DNA of 64,000 nucleotides from Novosphingobium sp. 9U (GCF_902506425.1 NZ_LR732469.1:2713522-2777521); one strand, 5' to 3'. Positions 50,781 through 60,205 are shown, counted from the first letter of the stretch. The notes: a model not told the origin generated them from the letters alone. Program-made: numbers and translations.

Positions 50781-52157
50781 CTACCCCGCCAGCAGCACCG
50801 CCGGAGCTTCCAGCAACCGCTTGAGCGCCTGGGCGAAACTTGCCGCATCCCAGCCGTCGACCACCCGGTGATCGCAGCTCATCGAGATGTTCATCAGCTT
50901 GCGCTTCTCGACTCGCTCCTGGCCGTCGGCGCCGGTGACGAACATCGGTCGCTCGACGATCCGATTTGGCCCGATGATCGCTACCTCCGGACGATTGATC
51001 ACCGGCGTGGTCGCAACTCCGCCCAGTAGCCCCAGCGAGGTCAGCGTGATGGTGGATCCTGACAGCTCCGAGGACTTCGCGCTGCCGTCGCGCGCAGCTT
51101 GCGCGAGTCGACCGATCTCGTGAGCAAGCTGCCACAAGTTGCGATCCTGCGCGTCGCGGATCACAGGCACCATCAGCCCTCCTGGGGTCTGCGCCGCCAT
51201 GCCGAGGTGCACCGCGCCGTAGCGGCTCACGACACCCGCCTCGTCGTCGTAGTGCGCGTTGAGCATCGGGAACTCGGGGATCAGCCGGCAGATCGCGGTG
51301 ATCAGGAAAGGTAGCATCGTCAGCTTCGGACGCCCGTCATTATTGGCGCCGCGCGCGGCGTTCAGCTGCGTGCGCGCCTCTTCCAAGGCTGTGACATCGT
51401 ACTCCTCGACGTAGGAGAAATGCGGGATGTTGCGCTTGGACGCGGCCATGTTCTCGGCGATCCGGCGCCTCAGGCCGATAACGCGCACTTGCTCGTCCAG
51501 ACCCTTGCGCCCGGCCGGCTGGAACCCGCCCGCCGCGTTGTAGGCGAGGAACTGATCGAGATCGGCATGGCGCACGCGGCCGTCCTCGGCCGGGCGCACT
51601 TCGCCAAGGTCGATGCCGAGATCCTGCGCGCGCTTGCGCACGGCCGGGCTAGCGAGGACTTTGGCTGATGCTTGTGCAGGTGCACTTGCTTCCGTTCGGG
51701 TCGAGCTTGTCGAGACACGGGGCTCAGGCGCTGCGCGTGGTGTCTCCACTTCGCTCGACACGAACGGAGGTGGTGAGCTGGGCTGCGAGGGCGCCGGATC
51801 TGCAGCGATGGCACGATCGGCATCACTCGCGTCAGAGTTCTCGGCCTCGATCCGCTCTGTGACCACCTTAGCCTTCGGCGCCGGAGCCGAAGCAGGCGCC
51901 GCCTCCTCCCCCTCGCCCTCGGTTTCGATCACCACCAGCGGAGAGCCGATCGCGATCACGTCGCCTGCAGCACCGGCGACGTCGATCACCTTGCCCGAAA
52001 CCGGGCTTTCCATCTCGACGGTGGCCTTGTCGGTCATCATGTCGGCGATGCGGTCGTCTTCCTCGACCATGTCGCCGATCTTTACGTGCCAGGCGACGAT
52101 CTCGGCCTCGGCAATGCCCTCACCGATGTCGGGCAGACGGAACGTGTACTTGCCCAT
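50781..52157 (-). CDS. bkdB: Branched-chain 2-oxoacid dehydrogenase E2 (acyltransferase)
   Basis: Core of a 2-oxoacid dehydrogenase complex; 458 residues. One lipoyl domain (about 1-80; lipoyl Lys in DKATVEM), a linker (about 85-165), a peripheral-subunit-binding domain (about 168-205, SPAVRKRAQDLGIDL) and the catalytic domain (about 225-458) with CDHRVVDGWDAASF. The linker at about residues 131-155 is encoded by an inverted-repeat element (51692-51767), giving an FVSSEVETPRA..STSSTRTEAS peptide. It follows the E1 beta gene by 4 bp. Specificity for branched-chain acids is inferred from the E1 partners. Confidence 0.92.
   Translation of the reverse strand: MGKYTFRLPDIGEGIAEAEIVAWHVKIGDMVEEDDRIADMMTDKATVEMESPVSGKVIDVAGAAGDVIAIGSPLVVIETEGEGEEAAPASAPAPKAKVVTERIEAENSDASDADRAIAADPAPSQPSSPPPFVSSEVETPRAAPEPRVSTSSTRTEASAPAQASAKVLASPAVRKRAQDLGIDLGEVRPAEDGRVRHADLDQFLAYNAAGGFQPAGRKGLDEQVRVIGLRRRIAENMAASKRNIPHFSYVEEYDVTALEEARTQLNAARGANNDGRPKLTMLPFLITAICRLIPEFPMLNAHYDDEAGVVSRYGAVHLGMAAQTPGGLMVPVIRDAQDRNLWQLAHEIGRLAQAARDGSAKSSELSGSTITLTSLGLLGGVATTPVINRPEVAIIGPNRIVERPMFVTGADGQERVEKRKLMNISMSCDHRVVDGWDAASFAQALKRLLEAPAVLLAG
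51692..51767. repeat. Inverted repeat CCGTTCG-GTCGAGC inside the E2 linker
   Basis: CCGTTCGGGTCGAGC..GAGACAC at 51692-51719 and its counterpart ending CTCGACACGAACGG at 51767 face each other in the coding sequence. This is an intergenic repeat type read in frame. Confidence 0.75.
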
Positions 52158-52161
52158 CAGA

Positions 52162-53229
52162 TCAGTCCTTCAACAGCCGATCGACCGCTTCGCCGATGCG
52201 AACGGGACCGGGAAAATACGCCCACTCGAGGCTATGCGGATAAGGTGTGTCAAACCCGGTGACGCGCTCGACGGGCGCTTCGAGGTTATAGAAGCAGCGT
52301 TCCTGGACCAACGCCGAGAGTTCGGCACCAAAGCCGGAAGTGCGGGTCGCCTCGTGTATCACCAGGCATCTGCCGGTCTTTTCCACAGAGGCTTGCACAG
52401 TTTCGATGTCGAGCGGGACCAGCGTGCGCAGGTCAATGATCTCGGCATCCACGCCCTTCTCGGCCAGGACTGCCTCGGCCACGTGGATCATCGTGCCGTA
52501 GCTGAGGACCGTCAGCGCCGAGCCTTCGCGTACCACCCGCGCCTTGCCGAGCGGAATGGAATAGTACCCCTCGCGCACCTTTCCGCCGGGATGGTTCTTC
52601 CAGGTCTTGGAGGGGTTGTCGTAATAGCCGTCGAACGGGCCGTTGTAGATGCGCTTGGGCTCGAAGAAGATCACCGGATCGTTATCCTCGATCGCAGCGA
52701 TCAGCAGCCCCTTGGCATCGTGCGGGGTGGACGGGATCACCGTCTTGAGGCCCGCGACGTGCGTGAACAGCGCCTCCGGGCTCTGGCTATGCGTCTGCCC
52801 GCCGAAGATGCCACCACCGAAGGGCGATCGGACGGTTAGCGATGCCGTGAACTCGCCCGCCGAGCGATAGCGCATGCGCGCCGCCTCGGAGATCAGCTGG
52901 TCAAGTCCAGGGTAGATGTAGTCGGCGAACTGAATCTCGGGCACCGGGCGCAAGCCATAGGCAGCCATGCCGACCGCCGCGCCGACGATGCCGCATTCGT
53001 TGATCGGCGAATCGAACACGCGCGACTTGCCGTACTTCTTCTGCAAGCCAGCGGTGGCGCGGAACACGCCACCGAAATAGCCCACGTCCTCGCCCAAAAT
53101 CACGACGTCGGGATCGCGCGCCATGGTGATGTCGAGCGCTTCGTTGATCGCCTCGATCATGTTCAGCGCGCGCGCGCCCGAAGCCGCCTGGGGGGTGTCC
53201 TGCAGGCCGACGGGTTCCTCCTCGTTCAT
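52162..53229 (-). CDS. bkdA2: 2-oxoisovalerate dehydrogenase E1 beta subunit
   Basis: Thiamine-diphosphate E1 beta chain, 355 residues. Transketolase-like pyrimidine-binding domain: NMIEAINEALDITMARDP, ILGEDVGYFGGVFRATAGL, SPINECGIVGAAVGMAAYG, FADYIYPGLDQLISEAA. C-terminal transketolase domain near LRTLVPLDIETVQASVEKTG. The ATG overlaps the alpha-subunit stop by 4 bases. The upstream extended frame is not coding. Works with the alpha chain and E2; no E3 gene is present. Confidence 0.94.
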   Translation of the reverse strand: MNEEEPVGLQDTPQAASGARALNMIEAINEALDITMARDPDVVILGEDVGYFGGVFRATAGLQKKYGKSRVFDSPINECGIVGAAVGMAAYGLRPVPEIQFADYIYPGLDQLISEAARMRYRSAGEFTASLTVRSPFGGGIFGGQTHSQSPEALFTHVAGLKTVIPSTPHDAKGLLIAAIEDNDPVIFFEPKRIYNGPFDGYYDNPSKTWKNHPGGKVREGYYSIPLGKARVVREGSALTVLSYGTMIHVAEAVLAEKGVDAEIIDLRTLVPLDIETVQASVEKTGRCLVIHEATRTSGFGAELSALVQERCFYNLEAPVERVTGFDTPYPHSLEWAYFPGPVRIGEAVDRLLKD

Positions 53230-54545
53230 GAGCGTGGCTCCGGCATTTCGGGCGTCCAATCGGGAAACTTGGTCCGGCGTTCGCGGATGGCCTGGTCGGC
53301 CTGCTCCTCCAGATGCCAGGGCAGTTCCTCGAACACGTCCTCGAACATGGTGTGGAAGGGGTGATGCATGCCGTGGCCGAGGATACCGTTCTTCTCGGCT
53401 TGCTTCGTCGCGGCCTTGACCTCTTCGGCGACCTCGCGGTCCATGGCCGCGTGCTGCTCCTCGGACCATTCGCCCATGCCGATCAGGTGACGCATCAGGC
53501 GAGTGATCGGATCGCCTAGCGGCCACTCTTCACGCTCCTGCACCGAGCGGTAAGCGCTGGGATCGTCGGAGGTAGAGTGCCCTTCGGCGCGGTAGGTGAA
53601 ATGCTCGATGAGCGTCGGCCCGCCATTGGCGCGCGCCCGATCGGCCGCCCACTGCATCGCTGCGTAGACCGCCAGGATATCGTTACCGTCCACTCGCAGC
53701 CCAGCGATGCCATAGCCCTCGGCGCGCGCCGCGAACGTCGCGCGCTCGGCCCCGGCAAACCCGGAGAAGCTGGAAATTGCCCACTGATTATTGACGATGT
53801 TGAGCACCACCGGCGCATTGTAGACCGCGGCAAAGGTCATCGCCGCGTGGAAGTCCCCTTCGGCGCTCGATCCCTCGCCGACAAAGGCGGTGGCGATGCG
53901 GGTATCGCCCTTGATCGCACTCGCCATCGCCCAACCGACCGCCTGCGGGTATTGCGTGGCCAGATTGCCCGAGATGGTGAAGAAGCCGTAGTCGCGCGCC
54001 GAGTACATCACCGGCAGCTGGCGGCCCTTCAGCTTGTCCGCGCGGTTCGAGTAGATCTGGTTGACCATCTCCACCAGCGGATAGTCGCGCGCGATCAGGA
54101 TGCCCTGCTGGCGATAGCTGGGAAACACCATGTCCTCACGGTCGAGCGCAAAAGCCGTGGCGATGGAGATCGCCTCCTCGCCGGTGGACTTCATGTAGAA
54201 GCTGGTCTTGCCCTGGCGCTGGCTGCGATAGAGCCGATCGTCGAACGCACGGGTCAGTGCCATGGCGCGCAACATGCGGCGCAGCGTCTCTGCATCGAGC
54301 TTGGGATCCCAGGGCCCGGCTGCGCGGTACTCGTCGTCGAGCACCCGGATGAGGTCCTCGCAGAGCGGCTTGGTCTGCGAGGCCGGGCAGGTCTCGTCGG
54401 GGCGCGGTTGAGCGCCGGCCGGCGGCACGGAAATGTGCGAGTAGTCGACCTGATCGCCGGGACGAAAGCGAGGCTCGGGAACGTGCAGCTCCAGCGGCGG
54501 CAGATTGCCGCGGGGTCGCCCAGGCGCAGAGCCGCTATCGGCCAT
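53226..54545 (-). CDS. bkdA1: 2-oxoisovalerate dehydrogenase E1 alpha subunit
   Basis: E1 alpha chain of the branched-chain 2-oxoacid dehydrogenase, 439 residues. About 85 residues precede the dehydrogenase fold. Key blocks: RAFDDRLYRSQRQGKTSFYM, GEGSSAEGDFHAAM..NNQWAISS (the thiamine-diphosphate-binding motif, about 220-255) and HFTYRAEGHSTSDDPSAYR (about 310). It is first of three coupled genes and follows a strong promoter at 54608-54635. Confidence 0.95.
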   Translation of the reverse strand: MADSGSAPGRPRGNLPPLELHVPEPRFRPGDQVDYSHISVPPAGAQPRPDETCPASQTKPLCEDLIRVLDDEYRAAGPWDPKLDAETLRRMLRAMALTRAFDDRLYRSQRQGKTSFYMKSTGEEAISIATAFALDREDMVFPSYRQQGILIARDYPLVEMVNQIYSNRADKLKGRQLPVMYSARDYGFFTISGNLATQYPQAVGWAMASAIKGDTRIATAFVGEGSSAEGDFHAAMTFAAVYNAPVVLNIVNNQWAISSFSGFAGAERATFAARAEGYGIAGLRVDGNDILAVYAAMQWAADRARANGGPTLIEHFTYRAEGHSTSDDPSAYRSVQEREEWPLGDPITRLMRHLIGMGEWSEEQHAAMDREVAEEVKAATKQAEKNGILGHGMHHPFHTMFEDVFEELPWHLEEQADQAIRERRTKFPDWTPEMPEPRS

Positions 54546-54607
54546 CGTCGTCTCCCTAATCCCGGAGCCTCACAATCGGCGGTGAAGCTTTATTCCAATT
54601 GGGCGTC

Positions 54608-54635
54608 ATTTTATTTCACAGCCGCGCAATGTCAA
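54608..54635 (-). promoter_or_regulatory. Sigma-70-type promoter of the bkd operon
   Basis: TTGACA (54630-54635), 16 bp, TAAAAT (54608-54613) on the minus strand, about 60 bp before the E1 alpha ATG. The -35 directly abuts the thyA stop. The AT-rich -10 area stands out in this GC-rich sequence. Confidence 0.7.
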
Positions 54636-55577
54636 TCAGACCGCGACAGGTGCCGCGATATGCGCCTGCGGCGTGTAGCCGCTCACTTCCAGATCCTCGA
54701 TCCGGTAGCCGAATATCGAGGCGGGCTGGCGCGCGAACCGCAGAGTCGCGGTGCCCTCGGGCGTGCGGGCAAGCTGCTCTTCGACGAGCGCGGCATGGTT
54801 GAGGTACAAGTGCACATCGGCTCCTGTCCAAACGACTTCGCCGGGCTCAAGGTTGCATTGCTGCGCCAGCATGCGGGTGAGCAGCGCCAGCGACCACATG
54901 TTGAACGCAAAGCCCAGGCCCAAGTCGCAACTGCGCTGAAACAGCATGCCGGAGAGGCGCCCATTGGCGACATGGAACTGGTAGGTCTTGTGGCAGGGCG
55001 GCAGCGCCATGGCGTCGAGCTCCGCGACGTTCCACCCCTCGATGATGTGCCGGCGACTGCCCGGATTGCGCTGCAGGCTCTCGACCACTTGCGCGACCTG
55101 GTTGATGCCGGGGCCGCGGCTGAACAGCCCCTCGCCTGCCGGCTCGTACGTCGGCCAGTCGACCCATTGCTTGCCATAGACCGGCCCGAGGTCGCCCCAT
55201 TGCGCCGCGAAATCCGCATCCTCGACGATCCGGCGCGAGAAGGCAGCGCGGCCGATTGCGTCGCCGGTCTCGCGCCGGTAGCGATCGAGCGGCCAGTCGG
55301 TCCAGATCTCCACCCCTTGCGCACAGAGCGAGCGGATGTTGGTAGCGCCGGTCAGGAACCACAGCAACTCGCGGCTGGCGGTTTTCCAATAGACCCGCTT
55401 GGTGGTGAGCAGCGGCATCGCGTCATCGGCCAGATCGAAGCGGATCGTCTCGCCGAACAGGGAGCGTGTGCCGACGCCGGTGCGGTCGACCCGCTCGTCG
55501 CCCTCCTCCCAGATGCGACGCATGAGGTCGAGGTACTGCCACTCCCAGTGGCGCGAGCGGTCGGCAGGCGAGGTCAT
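54636..55577 (-). CDS. thyA: Thymidylate synthase
   Basis: Converts dUMP to dTMP with methylene-tetrahydrofolate; 313 residues. Visible: the N-terminal DRTGVGTRSLFGETIRFDL, catalytic Cys in ALPPCHKTYQFHV (about 192), RSCDLGLGFAFNMWSLALL and the end SGYTPQAHI. Slightly longer than E. coli ThyA (264), with an insertion around 95-150. It ends at the bkd promoter; no folA/dfr gene is in the window. Confidence 0.97.
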   Translation of the reverse strand: MTSPADRSRHWEWQYLDLMRRIWEEGDERVDRTGVGTRSLFGETIRFDLADDAMPLLTTKRVYWKTASRELLWFLTGATNIRSLCAQGVEIWTDWPLDRYRRETGDAIGRAAFSRRIVEDADFAAQWGDLGPVYGKQWVDWPTYEPAGEGLFSRGPGINQVAQVVESLQRNPGSRRHIIEGWNVAELDAMALPPCHKTYQFHVANGRLSGMLFQRSCDLGLGFAFNMWSLALLTRMLAQQCNLEPGEVVWTGADVHLYLNHAALVEEQLARTPEGTATLRFARQPASIFGYRIEDLEVSGYTPQAHIAAPVAV

Positions 55578-55735
55578 GCACCATGGTTAGGCTCGCATGA
55601 TCGCACTGCCAACCCGGCCAGATCGCTCCAGTGTTCGGGTCTGCAGATAATACCACCCAAGCCGCTTGCCCTGCCCGGATTCGCTCTCTATAGGCGCGCT
55701 CCTGCCTCGGGCCGATGCAAGTCGGCACGATCGGT

Positions 55736-55812
55736 CGGGGAGTAGCTCAGCCTGGTAGAGCACTGTCTTCGGGAGGCAGGGGCCGGAGGTTCGAATCCTC
55801 TCTCCCCGACCA
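55736..55812 (+). tRNA. tRNA-Pro(CGG)
   Basis: Cloverleaf of 77 nt with encoded CCA: acceptor CGGGGAG pairs with CTCCCCG, D-loop GCTCAGCCTGGTAGAGC, anticodon loop TTCGGGA with anticodon CGG at 55770-55772, T arm GGAGG-TTCGAAT-CCTCT. The anticodon stem CTGTC/GGCAG has one G-U pair. Confidence 0.96.
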
Positions 55813-55995
55813 TTTCACGTCATAGCTATCGCGGTCTATCGGGCGTAGCGTTCGCCCGCGGCCAGAGCGGACTTCGCCATGCTGCGGTCGTACGACCACG
55901 AGCAGCTCCCTCGCGTGCACTCAGCATCTGCGGTGGTTAACCCGCCCATAAGCATTTCCTTGTACCCCTCCGTCCGGGGCGGAGGGATGTCGCGG

Positions 55996-57192
55996 ATGAG
56001 CTTGTCGGATTCGCTGTTACGCAGAGTCGATCAATTGCAGGGCAAGGCGCACTACTTCGTCGCCTCCATTGCGCTGATGGGTACGCTGCTCGTCGGATCC
56101 TCGCTGATCGCATGGCAGTCGAGCGAAGAGCAGCAACGCCTCGCGATCGCCTACACGCAGACCTTGCGCGTGCTGCGCGCCGCCAACGAGGTGAAGATCG
56201 CCACGCTCGACACCGTGCGCGGTGAACGGGGCTTTCTTCTTACCGGCGAGCCAAGCGAACTGGAGCCCTATGTCGCGGGCCGCCGGCAGCTGGCGCAGAG
56301 CCTGGACGAACTTGATCGCTACACCACCGGCCGGGACGAGCAGGACGCGATCAATACGCTTCGTCACGAAGCCGGCGCGTTCCTGATGAGCGTGGACGAG
56401 ATCGTCCGCATCGCCAAGGACGGTCGCATCGAGGAGGCACGCGATGCCGTGGGCCATAGCGGCGTGCGCGGCGGCATCGAGGCTATCGACCGGATCGCCG
56501 AGAACATCCTACAGAACGAGCGCAGCCGCCTCTACGACTTACGGTCGCATGTCGAGCGCGTCACCCGCACGCTGCTGCGTTTCTTCTATCTCATGTCGTT
56601 CGCCGGCCTCTGCCTGCTGGTGCTGGCCGTTCTCTCGGCCGTCGCACTACGCCGATCGTTCGCGCGTGAGCGCAGCTACCAGGACGAACTGCGCAAGCGC
56701 GCGGAGACTGACGATCTGACCGGCGTCGCCAACCGGCGCGAGATCCTGGCCTACCTCGACAAGCGCATCGCCGAGGCTCGGCGGTTGGGCACTCCGCTCT
56801 CCTTCGCCATGTTCGACATCGACAACTTCAAGCGGGTCAACGACACCTACGGCCACGCGGTGGGCGATGAGGCGATCCGCCATGTCGTCGGCCATGCTCA
56901 GGGCGCCACCCGCATCAACGACCGGATCGGCCGCATGGGCGGCGAGGAGTTCGGCGTGGTGCTGCCCAAGTCCTCCGAGGACAATGCCTACGTGGTGTGT
57001 GAGCGCATGCTCGGCCGACTGCGGGCCAATCCGTTTGCAGCGGGCGAAGGCTTGCACCTGATGGTCACGATCAGCACGGGCATCGCCAGCCTGACCGACG
57101 AGGACGATGCCGCCAGCTTGATCGAGCGTGCGGACAAGGCGCTGTACGAAGCCAAACGCTGCGGCCGCGACCAGGTGAAGACGGCGGCTTGA
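55996..57192 (+). CDS. Membrane diguanylate cyclase with CHASE3-like sensor
   Basis: Makes cyclic di-GMP. From the ATG at 55996 (GGAGGG 9 bases upstream) it has 398 residues: two transmembrane helices (about 20-40 and 195-220) flanking a periplasmic CHASE3-like helical domain (AANEVKIATLDTVRGERGFL). The GGDEF domain (about 235-395) follows, with DDLTGVANRRE, FDIDNFKRVNDTYGH and the active motif GGEEF. An inhibitory RxxD site (RIND, five residues before GGEEF) suggests product feedback. A slightly longer start at 55987 is possible. Confidence 0.93.
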   Translation: MSLSDSLLRRVDQLQGKAHYFVASIALMGTLLVGSSLIAWQSSEEQQRLAIAYTQTLRVLRAANEVKIATLDTVRGERGFLLTGEPSELEPYVAGRRQLAQSLDELDRYTTGRDEQDAINTLRHEAGAFLMSVDEIVRIAKDGRIEEARDAVGHSGVRGGIEAIDRIAENILQNERSRLYDLRSHVERVTRTLLRFFYLMSFAGLCLLVLAVLSAVALRRSFARERSYQDELRKRAETDDLTGVANRREILAYLDKRIAEARRLGTPLSFAMFDIDNFKRVNDTYGHAVGDEAIRHVVGHAQGATRINDRIGRMGGEEFGVVLPKSSEDNAYVVCERMLGRLRANPFAAGEGLHLMVTISTGIASLTDEDDAASLIERADKALYEAKRCGRDQVKTAA

Positions 57193-57240
57193 GGTAGAGC
57201 AAAGCACCTGATCCGATCGTCGAGCGAGTAGAATTCGCCG

Positions 57241-59298
57241 CTAGCCACCTCGGAGCAGCTGCACGCCCCAGTCCCGCTCGAACAAGTAGAGCAGCAGCCG
57301 CGCCGCCTCCCCACGTTCGCCGGCAAGGCCACCATCGCGCTCGATCAGCAGCCGGGCGTCGTCGTGCGCGATGGGCAGCAGCTTCTGGATCTGCTCCAGC
57401 GAAGCGACGCGGAACGGCGTATCCCCTGACTGGCGCGTTCCCAGCAGCTCGCCACCGCCGCGCAGCTCCAGGTCCTCCTCGGCCAGGCGAAATCCGTCCT
57501 GCGTCTCGCGCATCAAGGCGAGCCGCTTGGCGCCGGTCTCGGACAACTCCGCCCCGCGCAGCAGCAGGCACACCGATTTTGCCTGCCCGCGCCCGACACG
57601 TCCGCGCAACTGGTGCAACTGGGCGAGCCCAAAGCGCTCGGCCTGCTCGATCACCATCAGTGTCGCATTGGGCACGTCGACCCCGACTTCGATCACGGTG
57701 GTCGCGACCAGCAGCTTGGCGCCTCCTCTAGAGAACCGCTCCATCGCGGCGTCCTTCTGCTCGGGCCGCAGCTGGCCGTGAACCAGCACGACCTCGTCGC
57801 CGAACCGCGCCTTGAGCCCGGCATAGCGAGCCTCGGCGGCGGCGATGTCGTCACCCTCGCTCTCGCGCACCATCGGGCAGACCCAGTACGCCTGGCCGCC
57901 GCCCTCCAAGTGCCGCGCCAGGGCGCCGACGACATCGTCCATGCGCTCGGCCGAGACCACGCGGGTGTCGATCGCCTGGCGTCCGGGCGGCAGTTCGTCG
58001 AGGCGGGAGACGTCCATCTCGCCATACTGCGCCAGCGTCAGCGTGCGCGGGATCGGCGTCGCCGTCATCGCCAAGAAGTGCGGCGTACGGCGCCCCTTCT
58101 TGGCGAGCAGCAGCCGCTGGGAGACGCCGAAGCGGTGCTGCTCATCGATCACGGCGAGCGCCAGGTTCTTGTAGGCGACCGCCTCCTGGAAAATCGCGTG
58201 GGTGCCGACCAGGATGTCGATTGAGCCATCGAGCAGACCCATCAGGATCGACTCGCGCGCCCGGCCCTTGTCGCGCCCGGTCAGCAGCGCGATCTCCACG
58301 CCGGTGCCTTGTGCCATGCGCATCAGCGTTTCGTGGTGCTGGCGCGCCAGGATCTCGGTGGGCGCCAGCATCGCCGCTTGCGCGCCCGATTCGACCGCGA
58401 TCAGCATCGCCGAAAGCGCAACCACCGTCTTGCCCGAGCCGACATCCCCCTGCAGCAGCCGCAGCATCGGCGCGGCTTGAGCCAGGTCTCCCTCGATCTC
58501 GCCGATCGAGCGCACTTGCGCGCCGGTCAGCGCGAATGGCAGCTTGAGCTTGGCACGCAAGGCGCCGTCGCCGATCAGCGGCGTGCCCTTTTGCGAGCGA
58601 TTGCTCGCGCGCACGAGCATCAGCGCCAGCGCGTTCGCGAGCAGTTCGTCATAAGCGAGGCGATCGCGCGCGAGCGGGTCCATGCGGCGGTGCGCCGTCT
58701 CCAGCGCCTCGCGCCATTGCGGCCAGCCCATCCGCTCGACAAGGCCCGGCTCGCACCATTCGGGTAGCTCAGGAACCGCCTTGAGCGCTTGCTGCACCAA
58801 CCCCGTGATGCGCCCCAGCGTCATGCCTTCTGACAGGCCATAGACCGGCTCGCGCACTTGCCCCGCGAGCCCGGACGCGCTTTCCGACACATGGTCGGGA
58901 TGGACGATCTGCAGCATCTGCCCGTATTGATCGAGCCGCCCGGCGACCCAGCGCTTCTCGCCCACCGGCAGCGCCTTTTTGCCCGAGTAGGACGCGCGGC
59001 CGAAGTAGCTGATGGCGCAGACATTGCCTTGCGCGTCCTCCGCCAGCACCCGGAACGGCCCGCGCCCGGAGGAGGAGCGATGCTCGCGCACCGTCAGCGC
59101 GACGATGATGTTCTCGCCAACGGTTGCCTCGTCGAGATCGGCGACGGCGTGGCGTTCCACGAAGCGCTCGGGCAGGTGGTAGGCGAGGTCGCGCACACGC
59201 GTCAGGCTAAGCTTCTCCAACGGGCGCATCAGCTTGGGGCCGACACCATCGAGCGCTTGGACTTCGACAAACAGGGGATTGAGCGCTTCGGGCCGCAT
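57241..59298 (-). CDS. recG: ATP-dependent DNA helicase RecG
   Basis: Remodels stalled replication forks and branched DNA; 685 residues. Wedge/OB domain at the N-terminus (about 1-170); helicase motifs LQGDVGSGKTVVALSA (Walker A, about 290), DEQHRFGVSQR (about 388), [39 protein letters not shown] and QLRGRVGRG. The ATG at 59298 is the family start; the longer frame is not coding. Divergent from the host-attachment/sdhE/mfd genes. Confidence 0.97.
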   Translation of the reverse strand: MRPEALNPLFVEVQALDGVGPKLMRPLEKLSLTRVRDLAYHLPERFVERHAVADLDEATVGENIIVALTVREHRSSSGRGPFRVLAEDAQGNVCAISYFGRASYSGKKALPVGEKRWVAGRLDQYGQMLQIVHPDHVSESASGLAGQVREPVYGLSEGMTLGRITGLVQQALKAVPELPEWCEPGLVERMGWPQWREALETAHRRMDPLARDRLAYDELLANALALMLVRASNRSQKGTPLIGDGALRAKLKLPFALTGAQVRSIGEIEGDLAQAAPMLRLLQGDVGSGKTVVALSAMLIAVESGAQAAMLAPTEILARQHHETLMRMAQGTGVEIALLTGRDKGRARESILMGLLDGSIDILVGTHAIFQEAVAYKNLALAVIDEQHRFGVSQRLLLAKKGRRTPHFLAMTATPIPRTLTLAQYGEMDVSRLDELPPGRQAIDTRVVSAERMDDVVGALARHLEGGGQAYWVCPMVRESEGDDIAAAEARYAGLKARFGDEVVLVHGQLRPEQKDAAMERFSRGGAKLLVATTVIEVGVDVPNATLMVIEQAERFGLAQLHQLRGRVGRGQAKSVCLLLRGAELSETGAKRLALMRETQDGFRLAEEDLELRGGGELLGTRQSGDTPFRVASLEQIQKLLPIAHDDARLLIERDGGLAGERGEAARLLLYLFERDWGVQLLRGG

Positions 59299-59401
59299 GG
59301 CGCCTCTTAGCGCGCGAACAGAGCGTTTCGCCAGAGCGCAAGGGAACGACCCGGGCCGCGGCTCCTTGTTGACATGCATCAAGAGAGACAAAGGAGGCTC
59401 C

Positions 59402-59824
59402 ATGCTCTTGCCACACGGAACATCGATCGCCGTCGCCGACGGCACCAAATTCGAGTTCTTCCGCAACACCGGCACCGAAGCGGAGCCTAAGCTGACCGCG
59501 CAAGACACCCCAGAGCTGGAATTGACCAACTTCAGCGCTGGCGCACATCGTTCCGATACCAGCGAAAGCTTCTCCGCACGCACGGGCAACGGCGCCAACG
59601 ATCAACTGGACGAAAGCGCGCATGCGATCGCGGTAGCCGACTGGCTCAACCATCAGGTGCTCCAGCACAAGATCGAGAAGCTCGTCATCATCGCCGATCC
59701 CAAGTCGCTGGGCGAGATGCGCAAGCGCTACCACAAGCAGCTCGAAGGCCTGCTGATCAAGGAGCTGGCCAAGACGATGACCGGCCGCCCGGTGGCGGAG
59801 ATCGTCAACGCGCTGAAGGGGTGA
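59402..59824 (+). CDS. Host-attachment-protein family (AtsE-like)
   Basis: A 140-residue member of the host attachment protein family, named after an Agrobacterium factor for binding plant cells. Features: GTSIAVADGTKFEFFRN, AHAIAVADWLNHQVLQHKIEKLVIIADPKSLGEMR and a C-terminal LAKTMTGRP. AAGGAGG lies just upstream of the ATG, an unusually good site. Its molecular role is not known. A perfect CGTCGTCCCGGGT palindrome (59831-59858) follows. Confidence 0.82.
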   Translation: MLLPHGTSIAVADGTKFEFFRNTGTEAEPKLTAQDTPELELTNFSAGAHRSDTSESFSARTGNGANDQLDESAHAIAVADWLNHQVLQHKIEKLVIIADPKSLGEMRKRYHKQLEGLLIKELAKTMTGRPVAEIVNALKG

Positions 59825-59830
59825 TGTCGA

Positions 59831-59858
59831 CGTCGTCCCGGGTTGACCCGGGACGACG
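59831..59858. repeat. Perfect palindrome CGTCGTCCCGGGT..ACCCGGGACGACG
   Basis: Two 13-base arms with a 2-base centre, 6 bp after the preceding stop. It is of the CCCGGGT type found at 42401 and 60206. It may help end transcription but lacks a T-run. Confidence 0.65.
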
Positions 59859-59929
59859 CTGGCCCGCTTTCCCGCTCGCCACCTCAGACCACCTTGCCCC
59901 TACTCGCTCGCTCCCCTACCTCGCGCCGC

Positions 59930-60199
59930 ATGACCGAACTCTCCCCCCGCCTCGCCCGCATGCGGTTTCGCGCCTGGCACCGCGGCACGCGTGAGGCCGA
60001 CTACATGATCGGCTGCTACTTCGACCGCTTCCACGGCGAGTGGAGCGGCGACGACGTGCAATGGTTCGAGGACCTGATCGAGGAAGACGACGTCGAGATC
60101 ATGGCCTGGGCGCTGAAGACCGAGCCGGTGCCGGAGCGCTTTGCCGGCGCGCTGATGGAACGCATGCAAGTGCTGGACTACGTCGACATCCCGAGGTGA
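59930..60199 (+). CDS. sdhE: SdhE-type flavinylation factor (succinate dehydrogenase assembly)
   Basis: An 89-residue protein that helps attach FAD to succinate dehydrogenase. The family motif is RGTREADYMIGCYFDR (RGxRExD), with downstream WFEDLIEEDD. It lies between recG and mfd, a conserved arrangement in alphaproteobacteria. The ATG at 59930 is taken because family homology begins at MTELSPRL. Confidence 0.92.
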   Translation: MTELSPRLARMRFRAWHRGTREADYMIGCYFDRFHGEWSGDDVQWFEDLIEEDDVEIMAWALKTEPVPERFAGALMERMQVLDYVDIPR

Positions 60200-60205
60200 T
60201 CACAT

